Shown here: positions 12,705 through 24,043 of the stretch, piece after piece
Numbering within the stretch: position 1 is the first letter of the stretch
Layout: every line of letters begins with the position of its first letter
From: Ctena decussata
Taxonomy: Eukaryota; Mollusca; Bivalvia; Lucinida; Lucinidae
Length of the DNA stretch: 64,000 nt
Assembly: GCA_963989385.1 (NCBI GenBank)
Contig: OZ022501.1
Coordinates: forward strand, 84,800,979 to 84,864,978
Direction: 5' to 3'
Position numbers and translations under genes: made by a program
The notes under the pieces: model-generated
Told to the model about the DNA's origin: nothing
Databases searched by the model: none
What the model saw: only the letters and a program-made list of their open reading frames with translations

Positions 12705-13040
12705 TAATTATCCTGGGGACCTCTTCTGTACTGAGTGGTCTTTTGATCCTGATCTTGATCCTCGAAATCTTCTGACTTTCTCTCCTGCTTTTTACTAAGC
12801 CATGCTAGATAGCCTTTGCAATCTTTCTTCACATGTCTGAATTTCTTACAGAAAAACACTGTATGGAACTTTTCTTCTTAGCATCTGAATTCTGTTCTGT
12901 GTCTGAAGAAGATTGAGAACTGTTGTGAGAGCTTGTCTGTATAGTTTTGCTGCGAAGTCTTTTATTGCTGAAGCAATAGGTTTTTCAATCTTAGCTCCTG
13001 GTGGGGATTGCACAGCTTTCACTGAATTCATTATATTCAA
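12705..13040 (-). pseudogene. Gag-like gene, C-terminal fragment with CCHC zinc knuckle
   Basis: Read on the minus strand, the fragment starts MNSVKAVQSPPGAK and continues into a retroviral-type zinc knuckle of the CX2CX4HX4C form (12818-12861): CFFC, then KKFRH, then VKKDC. A one-base deletion in the T run before the knuckle puts its first cysteine out of frame with the rest. After the knuckle comes a charged tail ending at a TAA near 12712. Zinc knuckles of Gag proteins bind RNA. This is the downstream half of the gene whose Gag core is at 15331-15830; a MULE-like transposon separates them. The junction residues (PKTMEE, then MNSVKAV) read as one continuous protein. Confidence 0.65.
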
Positions 13041-15330
13041 GAAAACACTAAAAGACGGAACATGACAAATATGGATTGGATGGAAAAGGACCAAAACTAC
13101 TAAAACGCGGAACACCTTTATAGAAACTGCGAAAAAACGGAACACTTGATAGAAAAGTTCTAAAAGACGGAACACCTGACCAAAAACTACTAAAACGCGG
13201 AACACCTTTCTGGAAAAAGCTAAAAAGCGGAACACTTGATGGAAAAGTACTAAAAGATGGAACAGGCCACTAAACTTCTAAACTATAGCGTATGTCTTTC
13301 TGTAAATCAGAATTTGGCGTTGATGTAATTATGTTTTCAAATGAAATGTTGGCTGAGTGGTCAATTGCTCCCTTTTTTGTTCTGCTTTCAAAGTCGTCTA
13401 TCAGCTCTACCACTGAACATTCCAGCTCTTTAAGTGCTTTCGCTCACGTTTGCTCATTTACTTGTGACCCCTCATTCTTTTGAGAAAGTCACGATGATAA
13501 GATTTACTGTGTTTTCAAGGACATCTATACTTTCCTGCCACTCTGCCTGTTCTGCTTGTTTTTCATCGTGTTCCATCTGTTCCCAATCCTATTCCGCCTG
13601 TTCTCTCTGTTCCACACAGTGTTCTGGGTCCTGTTCCGCCTGTTCTGTCTGTTTCACGTAGTGTTCTGGCTCCCGTTCCGCCTGTTCTGTCTGTTCCACG
13701 TTGTTTTCTGGTGCCTGTTCTGTCTGTTCCACGTTGTGTTCTGGCGCCTGTTTTGTCTGTTCCACGTAGTGTTCTGGCTGCCGTTTTGCCTGCACAGCCT
13801 GTTCCACATGTTGTGTTTTTCGTTCCCTCTGTTCTGGTTCATGTTCCGTATATACCGTATCTATATCTCCTGGTCTAGGTCGTTTGCGACCTGGCTTTTG
13901 TTTAACTGCTCTGAACACCAACATTCTGCAAAGTTCCGCAATCGTCTACCTGCATTCGCAATCCGAGTTTTACTGCTAATATGTGCAAACAGTTCTTGCC
14001 TATGGGACATGAGCACGTTTCTGAAGGAAACAATCTCACGGTTTGTGATGTGGCACGATCCACTATTGTAAACATACTAATTAAGCAGTTTTGCAGAAAA
14101 GGAAATGCTATCTTGGGCAACAAGTTGTTTGACTCTAAGTATTCTGCTGTTTGTTGCATTCTCCGATCGTACTTGGTTTTGTTCTTGAGACTCCATGGCT
14201 TTGATCTCTGTATTTCTAATTGATTCGACTATATCTTTTGGGTGACAGATAAGTTTTCTTGACTCGAACTCTTCAACATTTGTTCTGAATTTTTTCAGGT
14301 CTTTTTTCAATGAGTATGTGCCTAAGTCTGCTTTACCTCGTCGTATTTCTTCCAGATAAAACCCCTGGATCAATTCCAATGACATAAGGAGGCAGTCAAG
14401 GGGCACTTCCTTCCAGTTCTGAAAGTCCTTTATGAGAAAATTGAAGCCCTCTGACATATTTGTTGTCATGCCATTGTCCAAGTCGACCTTACAATAATTT
14501 TGGATTGACCAAACACAGAAGTATGGCAGTCTGTGCTCAATAGTGCGGGCAAAGTACTTGTAGAAATCCTCGTGCCACTTTTTTTCACGCCACTAATCAA
14601 CTGTTGACAATCTTCTTCTGTCTTCGCCCGCAAAATGTCATATAAATTATTGATGTACGCTGACCTCGTACATACCTCCACAGGGTTTTCCACAGGAAAA
14701 TATACCTCTTTTTTGAATGCCTTGTTCGCCTTGCCAGCTACCTTTATGCAGTAGTAAGACTTGATATACTTCGGGTTCGTTCTTGGCAGCTTTTTTCGAC
14801 TCCCCTGGTTAGTCCATCTAAAAAAACAGAACAGGTGGAATGGAACGGAACAGGATGGGATGGAACGGAATACAATAAAAACGGAACAAGAAAATTAAAT
14901 AAAAGAGCTATATAGTTCTACTTACAAGTGACCGTCAGCTTTCCAATCATCTTTTTTCAGAATATCTGGTTGCTTAAGACAAACAGCTCATTCCCGGATG
15001 GTCTAAAGGGAATTTCTTGAGTTACATTTTCAGTTTTAAAGAAATTAAAAATTTTATGAAGGTTTAAAGAAGTGGTTCTAATATATTTGCCGTTAGTTCC
15101 TTCTACTAAAGCCTGAGCCATCATCCATTATGCTTGGAGTAACTTGGCAACGATGTCATGAAGGTTTATGACGTTATAACGTTCCAACTGTTCCATTTTT
15201 ATTTTATTCTGCAACGTTCTGTTCCATCCTGTTCCGTTCCGTCTCTTTCCGCCTGTTCCGTTTTCATTGTATTCTGTTTCATTCTGTTCTGTTCCGTTCC
15301 GTTCCAAGTGTTCCGTCTTTTAGTAATGGG
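13041..15330 (-). mobile_element. MULE-like DNA transposon inserted in the Gag-like gene
   Basis: Both ends carry inverted copies of ACTAAAAGACGGAACA (left end from about 13048, right end to about 15326). Next to each end are many degenerate GGAAC / GTTCC units (13080-13265; 14815-14885; 15180-15310). Inside is a broken transposase on the minus strand. The Gag-like reading frame resumes on each side, so the element interrupted that gene. I could not see a clean target duplication, so the ends are good to about 10 bp only. Confidence 0.7.
13589..14830 (-). pseudogene. MULE-type transposase, C-terminal part, frameshifted
   Basis: Read on the minus strand and hopping frames, the pieces are as follows. 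About 14700-14540 reads LYDILRAKTEEDCQQLIS, then KYFARTIEHRLPYFCVW. 14481-14077 reads DNGMTTNMSEGFNFLIKDF and a helical charged stretch. About 14060-13950 is a SWIM-type zinc finger with CSC, then CLH (the CxC...CxH pattern). This is followed by KPGRKRPRPGD and a tail of tandem acidic repeats (EPEHYVEQTEQA-like units, 13830-13590). SWIM fingers and the TN...EGFN block are known from Mutator-like transposases. I do not see the upstream DDE catalytic residues. Frameshifts lie near 14580, 14080 and 13930, so the gene is dead. Confidence 0.65.
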
Positions 15331-16012
15331 CCCTCTTCCATGGTTTTAGGATGTTCGAAACCAGCATGTTTAGCTGCATCCCTGTCAATACAACCCCGGC
15401 AAAATCTAGCGATGGCTTCTTGTTTCAAGTGCTCTTCTGGCAAACCTACAAATGCTGGAGTTGCAAGTGTCATCACTCGGTCTGCCCAGTCTTCTAATGA
15501 TTCATCCTGCTTCTAGGTGGCTTGACGGAATCTTGCCTTCGAGGTTTCTGTCAACTCTCTTACGCCAAACCTAGCCTCTAACTTCATTATATTTCGGAAA
15601 GAATATTTTTCCATATCAGATGTTGTTATTGTGAAAAAATCAAGGGCTTTTCCTTCCAGGCTCCACATGAAATAATCTTTGCTTTCTGCCTCTGACCTTT
15701 TCATAACTTTTCTATAACTATCAAACTTCTTTTTAAAGGATAGCCAATTTGACTTTCCATCCAAACGTAAAGCTTCAGGGTGTTTTCGGGGATCTCCATG
15801 CTTTGAAGAATATCTGGCCACTGAAGAATCTGAGTCTGAATTTTTGTTTTCTGTGACCTTGATCTTCCTTTCGATTTACGTGACCGTGACCTTGAAGGAG
15901 ATCTTGATTGTGATTTTGAACTAGACGACATATGGTGTTAATGTTTATGTATCTTTGATTTAACACGCATTGCCTTAACTCTCCTTTTATGGGAAGATCT
16001 AGAATGTGACCA
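15331..16012 (-). pseudogene. Gag-like gene, end of SR domain and Gag core
   Basis: On the minus strand the stretch from 16012 resumes the SR-rich text (SSSSKSQSRSPSRSRSRKSK near 15930-15870, with one in-frame TAA just upstream). After a frameshift near 15850 it enters a retrotransposon Gag core: HPEALRLDGKSNWLSFKKKF, then YFMWSLEGKALDFFT, then NIMKLEARFGVRELTETSKARFRQ. An in-frame TAG at 15513-15515 is followed in the same frame by KQDESLEDWADRVMTLATPA and GFEHPKTMEE. The Gag core forms the particle shell in Ty3/Gypsy-type retroelements. Disabled here by the stop, a frameshift and the MULE insertion after PKTMEE. Confidence 0.7.
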
Positions 16013-16018
16013 TGATGA

Positions 16019-18415
16019 TCAGAATCAGAATCAGAATCAGAATTGTTTACTGGTGATACGTCCAAAGACAATCATTCACCAGGACCTGTGAATCAGGGAA
16101 GCTAGTCCCTAGCCCTTATAAGAGAAGTAAACTTAGTAACTGAATCCTCTGCACACTCAGCAGCAGAAATAAGTGAATCTTCCAGGGAATTCCAATCTCT
16201 AATAGTCTGGGGGAAGAAACTGGACTTGTAAATGTCAGTCCCAGCCAATGGGGTTTGAAATGTCAGGGAATGATGGTTCCTGGTACGCCTATTTGGGGGA
16301 ACAAGGTCATTTATGGGTATACTGGCTGCACCCCTTAGACCTTTGTAAAGCATTATAAGTCTACTATCTTTCCTTCTCTTTTTTAGGGATTCCCACTTAA
16401 GTTTCTCCAGAATGCCAGTCATACTCCCAGTTTCATATGTGTAATTTCCCGTTACAAATCTAGCTGCCCTTTTCTGCACCTTCTCAAGTTCATCTTGAAG
16501 AAGTATACTTTGAGGGTCCCAAACTGAACTGCCATACTCCAGGACTGGACGCACCAGTCCCTTGTATGCTGACTCCTTAACATCTTGTGGACATGCTGCA
16601 AAGTTACGTCTGATGAAGCCGAGGGTCCTATTAGCCTTTGTGCAAATATTACTGACATTGGTGTTCCATTTCAAATCATTGGCAATGGTTATGCCGAGAT
16701 ACTTGATAGTTTCTACATTACTGAGGACCGTTCCCTCTAAGGTATAGGAAGCATTGATCTTCTTGATCCGTTTCCTTGTAATTTGCATTATATTGCATTT
16801 AACAGGTTGAAATCTCATGCCCCAACTCCTTGCCCAACAACCTAACTGATCTATATCCTCCTGAAGTTTCACAGTGTCTTCAATATCTCTGATTTCACGA
16901 TAGCAAACACAGTCGTCAGCAAAAAGTCTTAATTCCGAGTCAATATTTTCTGTTATATCGTTAATGTATAACGAGAACAACAATGGTCCAAGCACAGTGC
17001 CCTGGGGGACACCTGACAAAACCGGGGCCCAATCCGACTTAACTCCATTTACCACCACACGCTGCTGCGTGTAACAGAGAAAAGAATCTATCCATTTCAG
17101 AGTCTTCCCACCAATACCATAGCCGTATAGCTTATTTTTAAGAAATTCATGAGGGGGAGTGTCAAAAGCTTTCTCGAAGTCCAAGATAAAAGTGTCAACC
17201 TGACCGCCCTTATCCAAGATTTTAGCCCAGTCATTTATAACCGTGATCAGTTGAGTTTCACAGCTATGTTTCTTACGGAAAGCATGTTGTCTGTCAGACA
17301 AAAGTTTATGTTCATCCAAATGTGCCATAATATTAGAGCAGACAATGTGTTTGAGTAACTTGCATGGTACACAAGATAGAGAAACCGGTCGGTAATTGCA
17401 AGCCAAAGACCTATCTCCTTTTTTGAAGAGTGGGCATATATTTGCAAGAGACCATTCCTTGGGGATTTCACCCGAGTCAATAGATTGTTGGAGGAGATGA
17501 GCGAACATTGGGCCTAATTCAGATGCTAGTTCTTTTAAGACTCTGGGATGCAATTCATCAGGTCCTAAAGCTTTCGATGGGTTCAAGCCCTTAAGAAGTT
17601 TCGTTACACCTTCTGCCGAAACATGAATGTCCTCCATGAAAGGACCGAGCGATTAGGAAGGGGGACTTGGGTGTGCTCTCTTTTGTTAAACACATCCGAA
17701 AACTGACCGTTGAGTTCATCAGCCTGTTCCAACTCTGACTCGGCAACACCACCACCATTTCTCTTCTTTAGGGGTGGGATACCTTGAGTATCTTTCTTTT
17801 GACTATTAATGTACCTGTAGAAGTCTCTGGGATAAGCCTTTATGTCACCAACCAAGTTATTGACATACAAATCATGTTGCTCTTTCACATCAGCTTTAAT
17901 TTCCCTTCTCAAAGATTCAAATTTTGACCTAAGTTTGCTACTGCCAGTCTTTTTGGCCTTCGCATGTGTCTTATTTCTTCTACGAATCTTCCTTCTTATC
18001 TCAGGGGTTATCCAAGGAACAGAGGAGGTTGACCTACTGGTTTTTGAGGGGATATGCTTTTCAGCAGACTCCTGAATAAAGGAGGTTATCAAGTCAAAGT
18101 TTTCCTGAACTGAGCGATTGTCCGAGTAACCATTGAAGTACCTATGTTTTGCGAAGTCTGACGCTTCTTTCCTCATTGATTCAAAATCTCCCTTTTGGTA
18201 CAAAAACACTTTCCTCCGAGGTTTCTTTTTTGGGGGGACATAAATTTTCAATGTTCCTGATGTCACATCATGATCACTAAGTTTGTCCGGGGAAGGTAGT
18301 TCTTGAAACTGACCAGGAAGCGAAGTGAGAATTAAATCCAATGTGTTTTTCTCCCGAGTCGGGAAATTCACCAGTTGTTCTAAACCATGGTCATTCATGA
18401 CATCAAACAACATTT
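16019..18415 (-). mobile_element. 5'-truncated LINE inserted in the SR domain of the Gag-like gene
   Basis: This 2.4 kb copy runs from the end of the endonuclease domain to a 3' tail of GATTCT units (16019-16042). It belongs to the same family as the fuller copy at 20070-24006 and is nearly identical to it. TGATGA flanks both ends (16013-16018 and 18416-18421), a plausible 6-bp target duplication. The SR-rich frame reads into the element at 18422 and out of it at 16012. Truncation at the 5' end is usual for LINE retrotransposition. Confidence 0.85.
16102..18413 (-). pseudogene. LINE endonuclease C-terminus and reverse transcriptase, frameshifted
   Basis: The first open piece (18413-17604) holds the end of the APE endonuclease with its SDHD motif, then a basic linker. 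The second (17637-16102, 511 residues) holds the reverse transcriptase: PSKALGPDELHPRVLKEL, motif A FILDFEKAFDTP, motif B SGVPQGTVLGPLLF and the catalytic LFADDCVCY. Comparison with the copy at 21925-23916 shows that a single G is missing near 17644, which separates the two frames. No start or full endonuclease remains, so this copy cannot act on its own. Confidence 0.9.
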
Positions 18416-18421
18416 TGATGA

Positions 18422-19871
18422 CATTGACGTTGACCTTAAGCTAGATGATGATCGACGTTTATGTTTGTGCACCATCCTGGATCTATCATATTTTGTTTTA
18501 ACCCTTCTAGCATGAGATTTGGAATGTGAACATGATGACCTTGAGGCTGACCTTGATGATGATCTGGAAGTTGATCTCGAACTTGATCTGGAATGCTTGT
18601 GTATTTTTTTCTGTGACTCATTTTCCCTATGTTTTCTTGGACTATGTCTAACTGACCTTGACCTTGATGTTGACGTTGAAGAATCATGCTTCATTATCTT
18701 AACAACTTTTGTACCAGATTTTCTCGAGTGGCGTTCAACCGACCTTGACCTCGAAGTCGACCTTGAACAAATATGTTCATTTTTCTTCAGCAGTTTTGCA
18801 TCAGACTTCTCTGAATGAGCTGACCTTGACCTTGAAGATGACCGTGACTGACTTCTTTCCTTTTTCTTTACAACTTTAGAGTCTGATTTCCTTGAATGGT
18901 GATGAGTTGACTTTGACCTTGAAGATGACCTTGATCGACTCCTGTCCTTTTTCTTTATAACTTTAGAGTCTGTTTTCATTGAGGAGCACTTATCCTTCTT
19001 CTTGACTATGCTGGAATCTGATTTTTTAGAATGACTCTGATTTGACATTGACCTTAAAGTGGATCGTGACCCCGAAGTTGACCTTGATCTCGACCTTGAT
19101 GGTATTTTCTTTGATTTCCTAGGCCCTGATTTTAACTTCGACTGTTTTGACTGTGACCTTGACACTGCCCCTGACTGTGACCTTGACACTGACCCTGAGT
19201 GTGTCCGTGACCTTTTTCTGAGACGCCTATGCGTCCTTGCATGTTTAGGGGAGTGTTTTCTTGAACGTCTTTGACTAGACAGTGACCTTGACCCCGTAGA
19301 AGATCTGTGTGCCCTGGGTGATCTGGACCTACAAGACCCAACATCTCCTCTGATCCTCTTGATGTGGATGTTTTCCTTTCAGCAGGTTTCGTATCCTCTT
19401 TATCACCATGAGATACTGACCTGGAATCAGTTCTACAAGAACGTGATTTTTCTGGCTCATGAAAACTGAGGCTGCTGCTAACATAAAGGATGCTTCCTGA
19501 TCTGTCAAATTTGACTCCAACATGGCAAAACTGTCCTGAACCTTCTTGATGCTGTCTGGTTGGCAAAGCTCACCAAAGGTCCCATGAATCTGTCTTAGGT
19601 ACTGATGGGAGACAGCTTAAATCAATATCGAAATGATCGTCTAGCTGAGGCACCGAGAAGTCAATCATCTCCGGGACTTCATCTGACAGGTGACGACGAA
19701 GAGCCAAATTCAGAGCCTCTCTCTTGATAACTCCATAAACATCTCCGAACTGAAAAAGGAGCAGTGCAACTTTATCATCAACTCCTGGAATCTGTTTCAA
19801 TTCATCCGGTGTTCCGTTGGACCTGGACGGATGCCTCTCAAAAAGACCTTAAAAGAGAAGTCTTTTTTCAT
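18422..19871 (-). pseudogene. Gag-like gene, N-terminal domain and long SR-rich domain
   Basis: A possible start ATG lies at 19871. After an early frameshift comes ELKQIPGVDDKVALLLFQFG, then DVYGVIKREALNLALRRHLS and an acidic stretch ending SWDLW at 19570. After another frameshift follows IKKVQDSFAMLESNLTDQEA, with FMLAAASVFMSQ. From about 19330 to 18422 the protein is an arginine-serine domain, with repeated units of SRSRST, KSDSKVVKKK and SRSSSRS type. SR domains are known in splicing factors; here the downstream Gag core makes this one fused Gag-like protein. Frameshifts near 19820, 19565 and 19330 and the LINE insertion show it is a pseudogene. No LTR or pol was found. Confidence 0.6.
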
Positions 19872-20069
19872 ACTTTTCCCTTGTGATCTTGTCTGAATTT
19901 CTAATCAGACAAGATCAAACCAACATCCTTTAGTTGTTGGTTTTTGTTATTTTGTGTATTTTGCTTTCGTTTTCTGTAAAACTTTGTTGACACTTGTTCC
20001 CGCCATTTACTACATCCAGTGGGTGGGGTAAATTGTTGGATTACTAAACCCGTACGTAGCATTAAATGA
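19872..20069. other. Junction between Gag-like gene and LINE
   Basis: A hairpin with a 13-bp stem lies at about 19906-19937 (GATCTTGTCTGA paired with TCAGACAAGATC). The 5' boundary of the plus-strand LINE is somewhere in this stretch; I could not match a target duplication to the 3' flank at 24007. Confidence 0.5.
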
Positions 20070-20290
20070 AACTTAGGGCAGAGTATTGACTAGCTCCTTG
20101 TAGTTGTCAGTGCTCTGTATTAAGTTCTGAAGTTCAGAATTAGGTGTTTAAAGAAAATTAGGGCAGAGTATCTGACTAGCTCTTTGTAACTGTCAGTGCT
20201 CTGTATTAAGTTCAGAATTAGGTTTTAATGAAAATTAGGGCAGAGTATCTGACTAGCTCTTTGTAACTGTCAGTGCTCTATTGTCGCGAA
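20070..20290 (+). repeat. Three tandem units in the LINE 5' UTR
   Basis: Units of about 80-86 bp begin near 20072, 20158 and 20236. Each contains TTAGGGCAGAGTAT, then GACTAGCTC, then TGTCAGTGCTCT. Tandem 5' UTR monomers are known to act as promoters in some LINE families; a promoter role here is inference. Confidence 0.8.
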
Positions 20291-20333
20291 AATTCAGAAT
20301 CAGGATTGTTGCTGGTCTTGTTAACGGTAGGAA

Positions 20334-23300
20334 ATGTCTAAAATGCATGTCAGAAGACCCCCATTCTTGTTTCCAGTAGTGGTAGTTATTGGTTTTATTC
20401 TATGGAAATGGTCAAATCAAGGTTCAGGCTCTCCGGACCCAAACTTGGAATGCAGAATTGGTAGCGAAGTGTCGGCGGACAGATCTTCGCAGTATTTCAC
20501 TATAATAAGGAAACTTGGAAATCGAAGAACTTTAGAGAGGTTAAGATGCTTTACCTCATCAAAAGGCACTAACCTAGCTCTTTTGATTATCCTGGCTGGG
20601 GACATCGAAACAAACCCAGGTCCCAGGTCTAAGTGTGGTTTGTGCAAAAAAATGTGCAAATCATCGGACAAAATGATTGAATGCATTGATTGCGAAAAAC
20701 GCTTTCATGCAAGATGCTCAAATCTGGGAGATGATGAGCTGTTAGCGATTGAGACTGGCAGTAGTGATTGGTATTGCACAAACTGTAAGGCGGATTGTGG
20801 CCTGTGCAGTCGTGCGGTTCTCAATGGTCATAAGGCAGTTCAATGTGATGGTTGTGAACTGTGGCTTCACAATGAATGCTCTTTTATTTCGGACGCTGAT
20901 TATGAAAATGTATTGACTTCTGGGTGCACATGGATTTGTCCAAAATGTGAATTTTTCAACTTCTCGGACTCCTTCTTCGATGATCAGTTGAATCTAGTGA
21001 CTGAGAATCGATTTAATCCACTGTCAAAGGATAAGAATGTTAGACTTTCACCAAATAGTTCAAATGAGTCAAATTTTAATGGCAAGACTTTTGGCGGTTT
21101 GAAACTTGTTAGCTTGCACATAAACAGTATTAGGGGTAAGAAATTGGATTTATTAGCTTTCCTTGATGTCCACAAACCTCATGTTGTGGCTATTCAGGAA
21201 ACAAAAATTGACAGTTCAGTTGCAACTTCGGAATTGTTCCCTGAAACATTCCCCTACAATGTATTCAGGAAGGACAGGAACCTCCATGGAGGCGGAGTGA
21301 TGCTTCTCATTCATAAGGACATTCCGCACATGCCCTTGTCAGAAATAGAAAACGACTCAGAATCAGTTTGGGTTAAAATTTTGGCAAACAAAACTTCCCA
21401 TTATGTAGCAAGTTGGTATCGCCAACCTGGTGGCTCAAGTGAGGAATTTCAATTGTTTCGTGATCAGTTAGATCATATTAGGACAAAGCACAAGGGAAAT
21501 AAGCTCCCCTCAGTTCATGTACTAGGGGATTTCAACTTCAAGGATATTGCTTGGCCAGACCGACTTAATAAGGCAGGATCAGTGTTAAGTCAGTCAGAGG
21601 GACAAATGTTGATTGATGTCATGAATGATCATGGTTTAGAACAACTGGTGAATTTCCCGACTCGGGAGAAAAACACTTTGGATTTAATTCTCACTTCGCT
21701 TCCTGGCCAGTTCCAAGAAATACATTCCCCAGACAAACTTAGTGATCATGATGCGATCTCAGGAACTTTGAAAATTTATATCCCCCCAAAAAGAAACCTC
21801 GGAGGAAAGTGTTTTTGTACCAAAAGGGAGACTTTGAATCGATGAGGAAAGAAGTGTCAGACTTCGCAAAACAAGGTACTTCAATGGTTACTCGGACAAT
21901 CGCTCGGTTCAGGAAAACTTTGACTTGATAACCTCCTTTATTCAGGAGTCTGCTGAAAAGCACATCCCCTCGAAAACCAGTAGGTCAACTTCTTCTGTTC
22001 CTTGGATAACCCCTGAGATAAGAAGAAAGATTCGTAGAAGAAATAAGACACATGCGAAGGCCAAAAAGACTGGCAGTAGCAAACTTAGGTCAAAATTTGA
22101 ATCTTTGAGAAGGGAAATTAAAGCTGATGTGAAAAAGCAACATGATTTGTATGTCAATAACTTGGTTGGTGACATAAAGGCTAATCCCAGAGACTTCTAC
22201 AGGTACATTAATAGTCAAAAGAAAGATACTCAAGGTATCCCGCCCCTAAAGAAGAGAAATGGTGGTGGTGTTGCCGAATCAGAGTTGGAACAGGCTGATG
22301 AATTTAACGGTCAGTTTTCGGATGTGTTTAATAAAAGTGAGCACACCCAAGTCCCCCTTCTTAATCGCTCGGCTCCTTTCATGGAGGACATTCATGTCTC
22401 GGCAGAAGGTGTAACGAAACTTCTTAAGGGCTTGAACCCATCAAAAGCTTTAGGACCTGATGAATTGCATCCTAGAGTCTTAAAAGAACTAGCATCTGAA
22501 TTAGGCCCAATATTTGCTCATCTCTTCCAACAATCTATTGACACGGGTGAAATCCCCAAGGAATGGTCTCTTGCAAATATATGCCCGCTCTTCAAAAAAG
22601 GAGATAGGTCTTTGGCCTGCAATTACCGACCGGTTTCTCTAACTTGTGTACCATGCAAGTTACTCGAACACATTGTCTGCTCTAATATTATGGCGCATTT
22701 GGATGAACATAAACTTTTGTCAGACAGACAACATGCATTTCGGAAGAAACATAGTTGCGAAACTCAATTGATCACAGTTATAAACGACTGGGCTAAAATC
22801 TTGGATAAGGGTGGTCAGGTTGACACTTTTATCTTGGACTTCGAGAAAGCTTTTGACACTCCCCCTCATGAATTACTTAAATGTAAGCTATTCGGCTATG
22901 GTATTGGTGGGAAGACTCTGAAATGGATAGATTCTTTTCTCTGTTACAGGCAGCAGCGTGTGGTGGTAAATGGAGTTAAGTCGGATTGGGCCCCGGTTTT
23001 GTCGGGTGTCCCCCAGGGCACCGTGCTTGGACCACTGTTATTCTCGTTGTACATTAACGATATAATAGAAAATATTGACTCGGAATTAAGACTTTTTGCT
23101 GACGATTGTGTTTGCTATCGTGTAATCAGAGATATTGAAGACACGGTGAAACTTCAGGAGGATATAGATCGTTTAGGTTGTTGGGCAAGGAGTTGGGGCA
23201 TGAGATTTCAACCTGTCAAATGCAACATAATGCAAATTACAAGGAAACGGATCAAGAAGATCAATGCTTCCTACACCTTAGAGGGAACGGTCCTCAATAA

Positions 23301-23916
23301 TGTAGAAACTATCAAGTATCTCGGCATAACCATTACCAATGATTTGAAATGGAACACTCATGTCAGCAATATTTGCACAAAGGCTAATAGGACCCTCGGC
23401 TTCCTCAGGCGTAACTTGGCAGCATGTCCACAAGATGTTAAAGAGTCAGCATACAAGGGACTGGTGCGTCCAGTCCTGGAGTATGGCAGTTCAGTTTGGG
23501 ACCCTCAGAGTATACTTCTCCAAGATGAACTTGAGAAGGTGCAGAAAAGGGCAGCTAGATTTGTAACAGGAAATTACACATATGAAACTGGGAGTATGAC
23601 TGGCATTCTGGAGAAACTTAAGTGGGAATCCCTAAAAAAGAGAAGGAAAGATAGTAGACTCATAATGCTGTACAAAGGTCTGAGGGGTGCAGCCAGTATA
23701 CCCATAAATGACCTTGTTCCCCCAAGTAGGCGTACCAGGAATCATCATTCCCTGGCATTTCAAACCCCATTGGCTGGGACTGACATTTACAAGTCCAGTT
23801 TCTTCCCCCAGACTATTAGAGACTGGAATTCCCTGGAAGATTCACTTATTTCTGCTGCTGAGGGTGCAGAGGATTCAGTCACTAAGTTTACTTCTCTTAT
23901 AAGGGCTAGGGACTAG
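20334..23916 (+). pseudogene. LINE ORF: TM-2A-PHD-PHD-endonuclease-reverse transcriptase
   Basis: Residues 11-26 are hydrophobic. Residues 89-97 are GDIETNPGP, an exact DxExNPGP 2A ribosome-skipping motif (bases 20598-20624). Residues 101-210 hold two PHD-type zinc fingers (CGLC...CIDC...FHARC...CTNC and CGLC...CDGC...LHNEC...CPKC). The APE endonuclease follows, with AIQETKID, GGGVMLLIHKD, LGDFNF and SDHD. From 21925 the reverse transcriptase has FILDFEKAFDT, SGVPQGTVLGPLLF and LFADDCVCY. Against the inverted copy, one A is missing from the run at 21788-21792 and one T near 21873; together they shift the frame from 20334 into that of 21925. Everything else is open, so inactivation looks recent. 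Confidence 0.92.
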
Positions 23917-24043
23917 CTTCCCCGATAGACAGGTCCTGGTGAATGATTGTCCTTGGACGTATCACCAGTAAACAATTCTGATTCTGATTCTGATTCTGAT
24001 TCTGTTTGCGGTGTTGATGTTTATTGACATGGTGACAGATATA

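Larger units (their letters stand above)
20070..24006 (+). mobile_element. Near full-length LINE (CR1/L2-like group) with 2A and PHD fingers
   Basis: The element has a 5' UTR of tandem units, one long ORF (20334-23916, broken by two 1-bp deletions), a 3' UTR of about 65 bp and a tail of TTCTGA units ending near 24006. The order of hydrophobic N-terminus, 2A, PHD pair, APE endonuclease and reverse transcriptase fits the CR1/L2/Rex1 group of non-LTR retrotransposons; the exact clade needs a tree. Transposon copy B starts only about 37 bp downstream. The truncated relative at 16019-18415 lies in inverted orientation about 1.7 kb away. Confidence 0.9.

Noticed and set aside
13556..14071. 171-codon plus-strand hydrophobic open frame resembling a membrane protein
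   Set aside because: It is the antisense shadow of the acidic repeat tail and SWIM finger of the minus-strand transposase.
18519..18818. Plus-strand acidic (Asp/Leu) repeat open frame
   Set aside because: It is the antisense of the SR-rich domain; the minus strand gives the recognisable SR repeats continuous with the Gag core.
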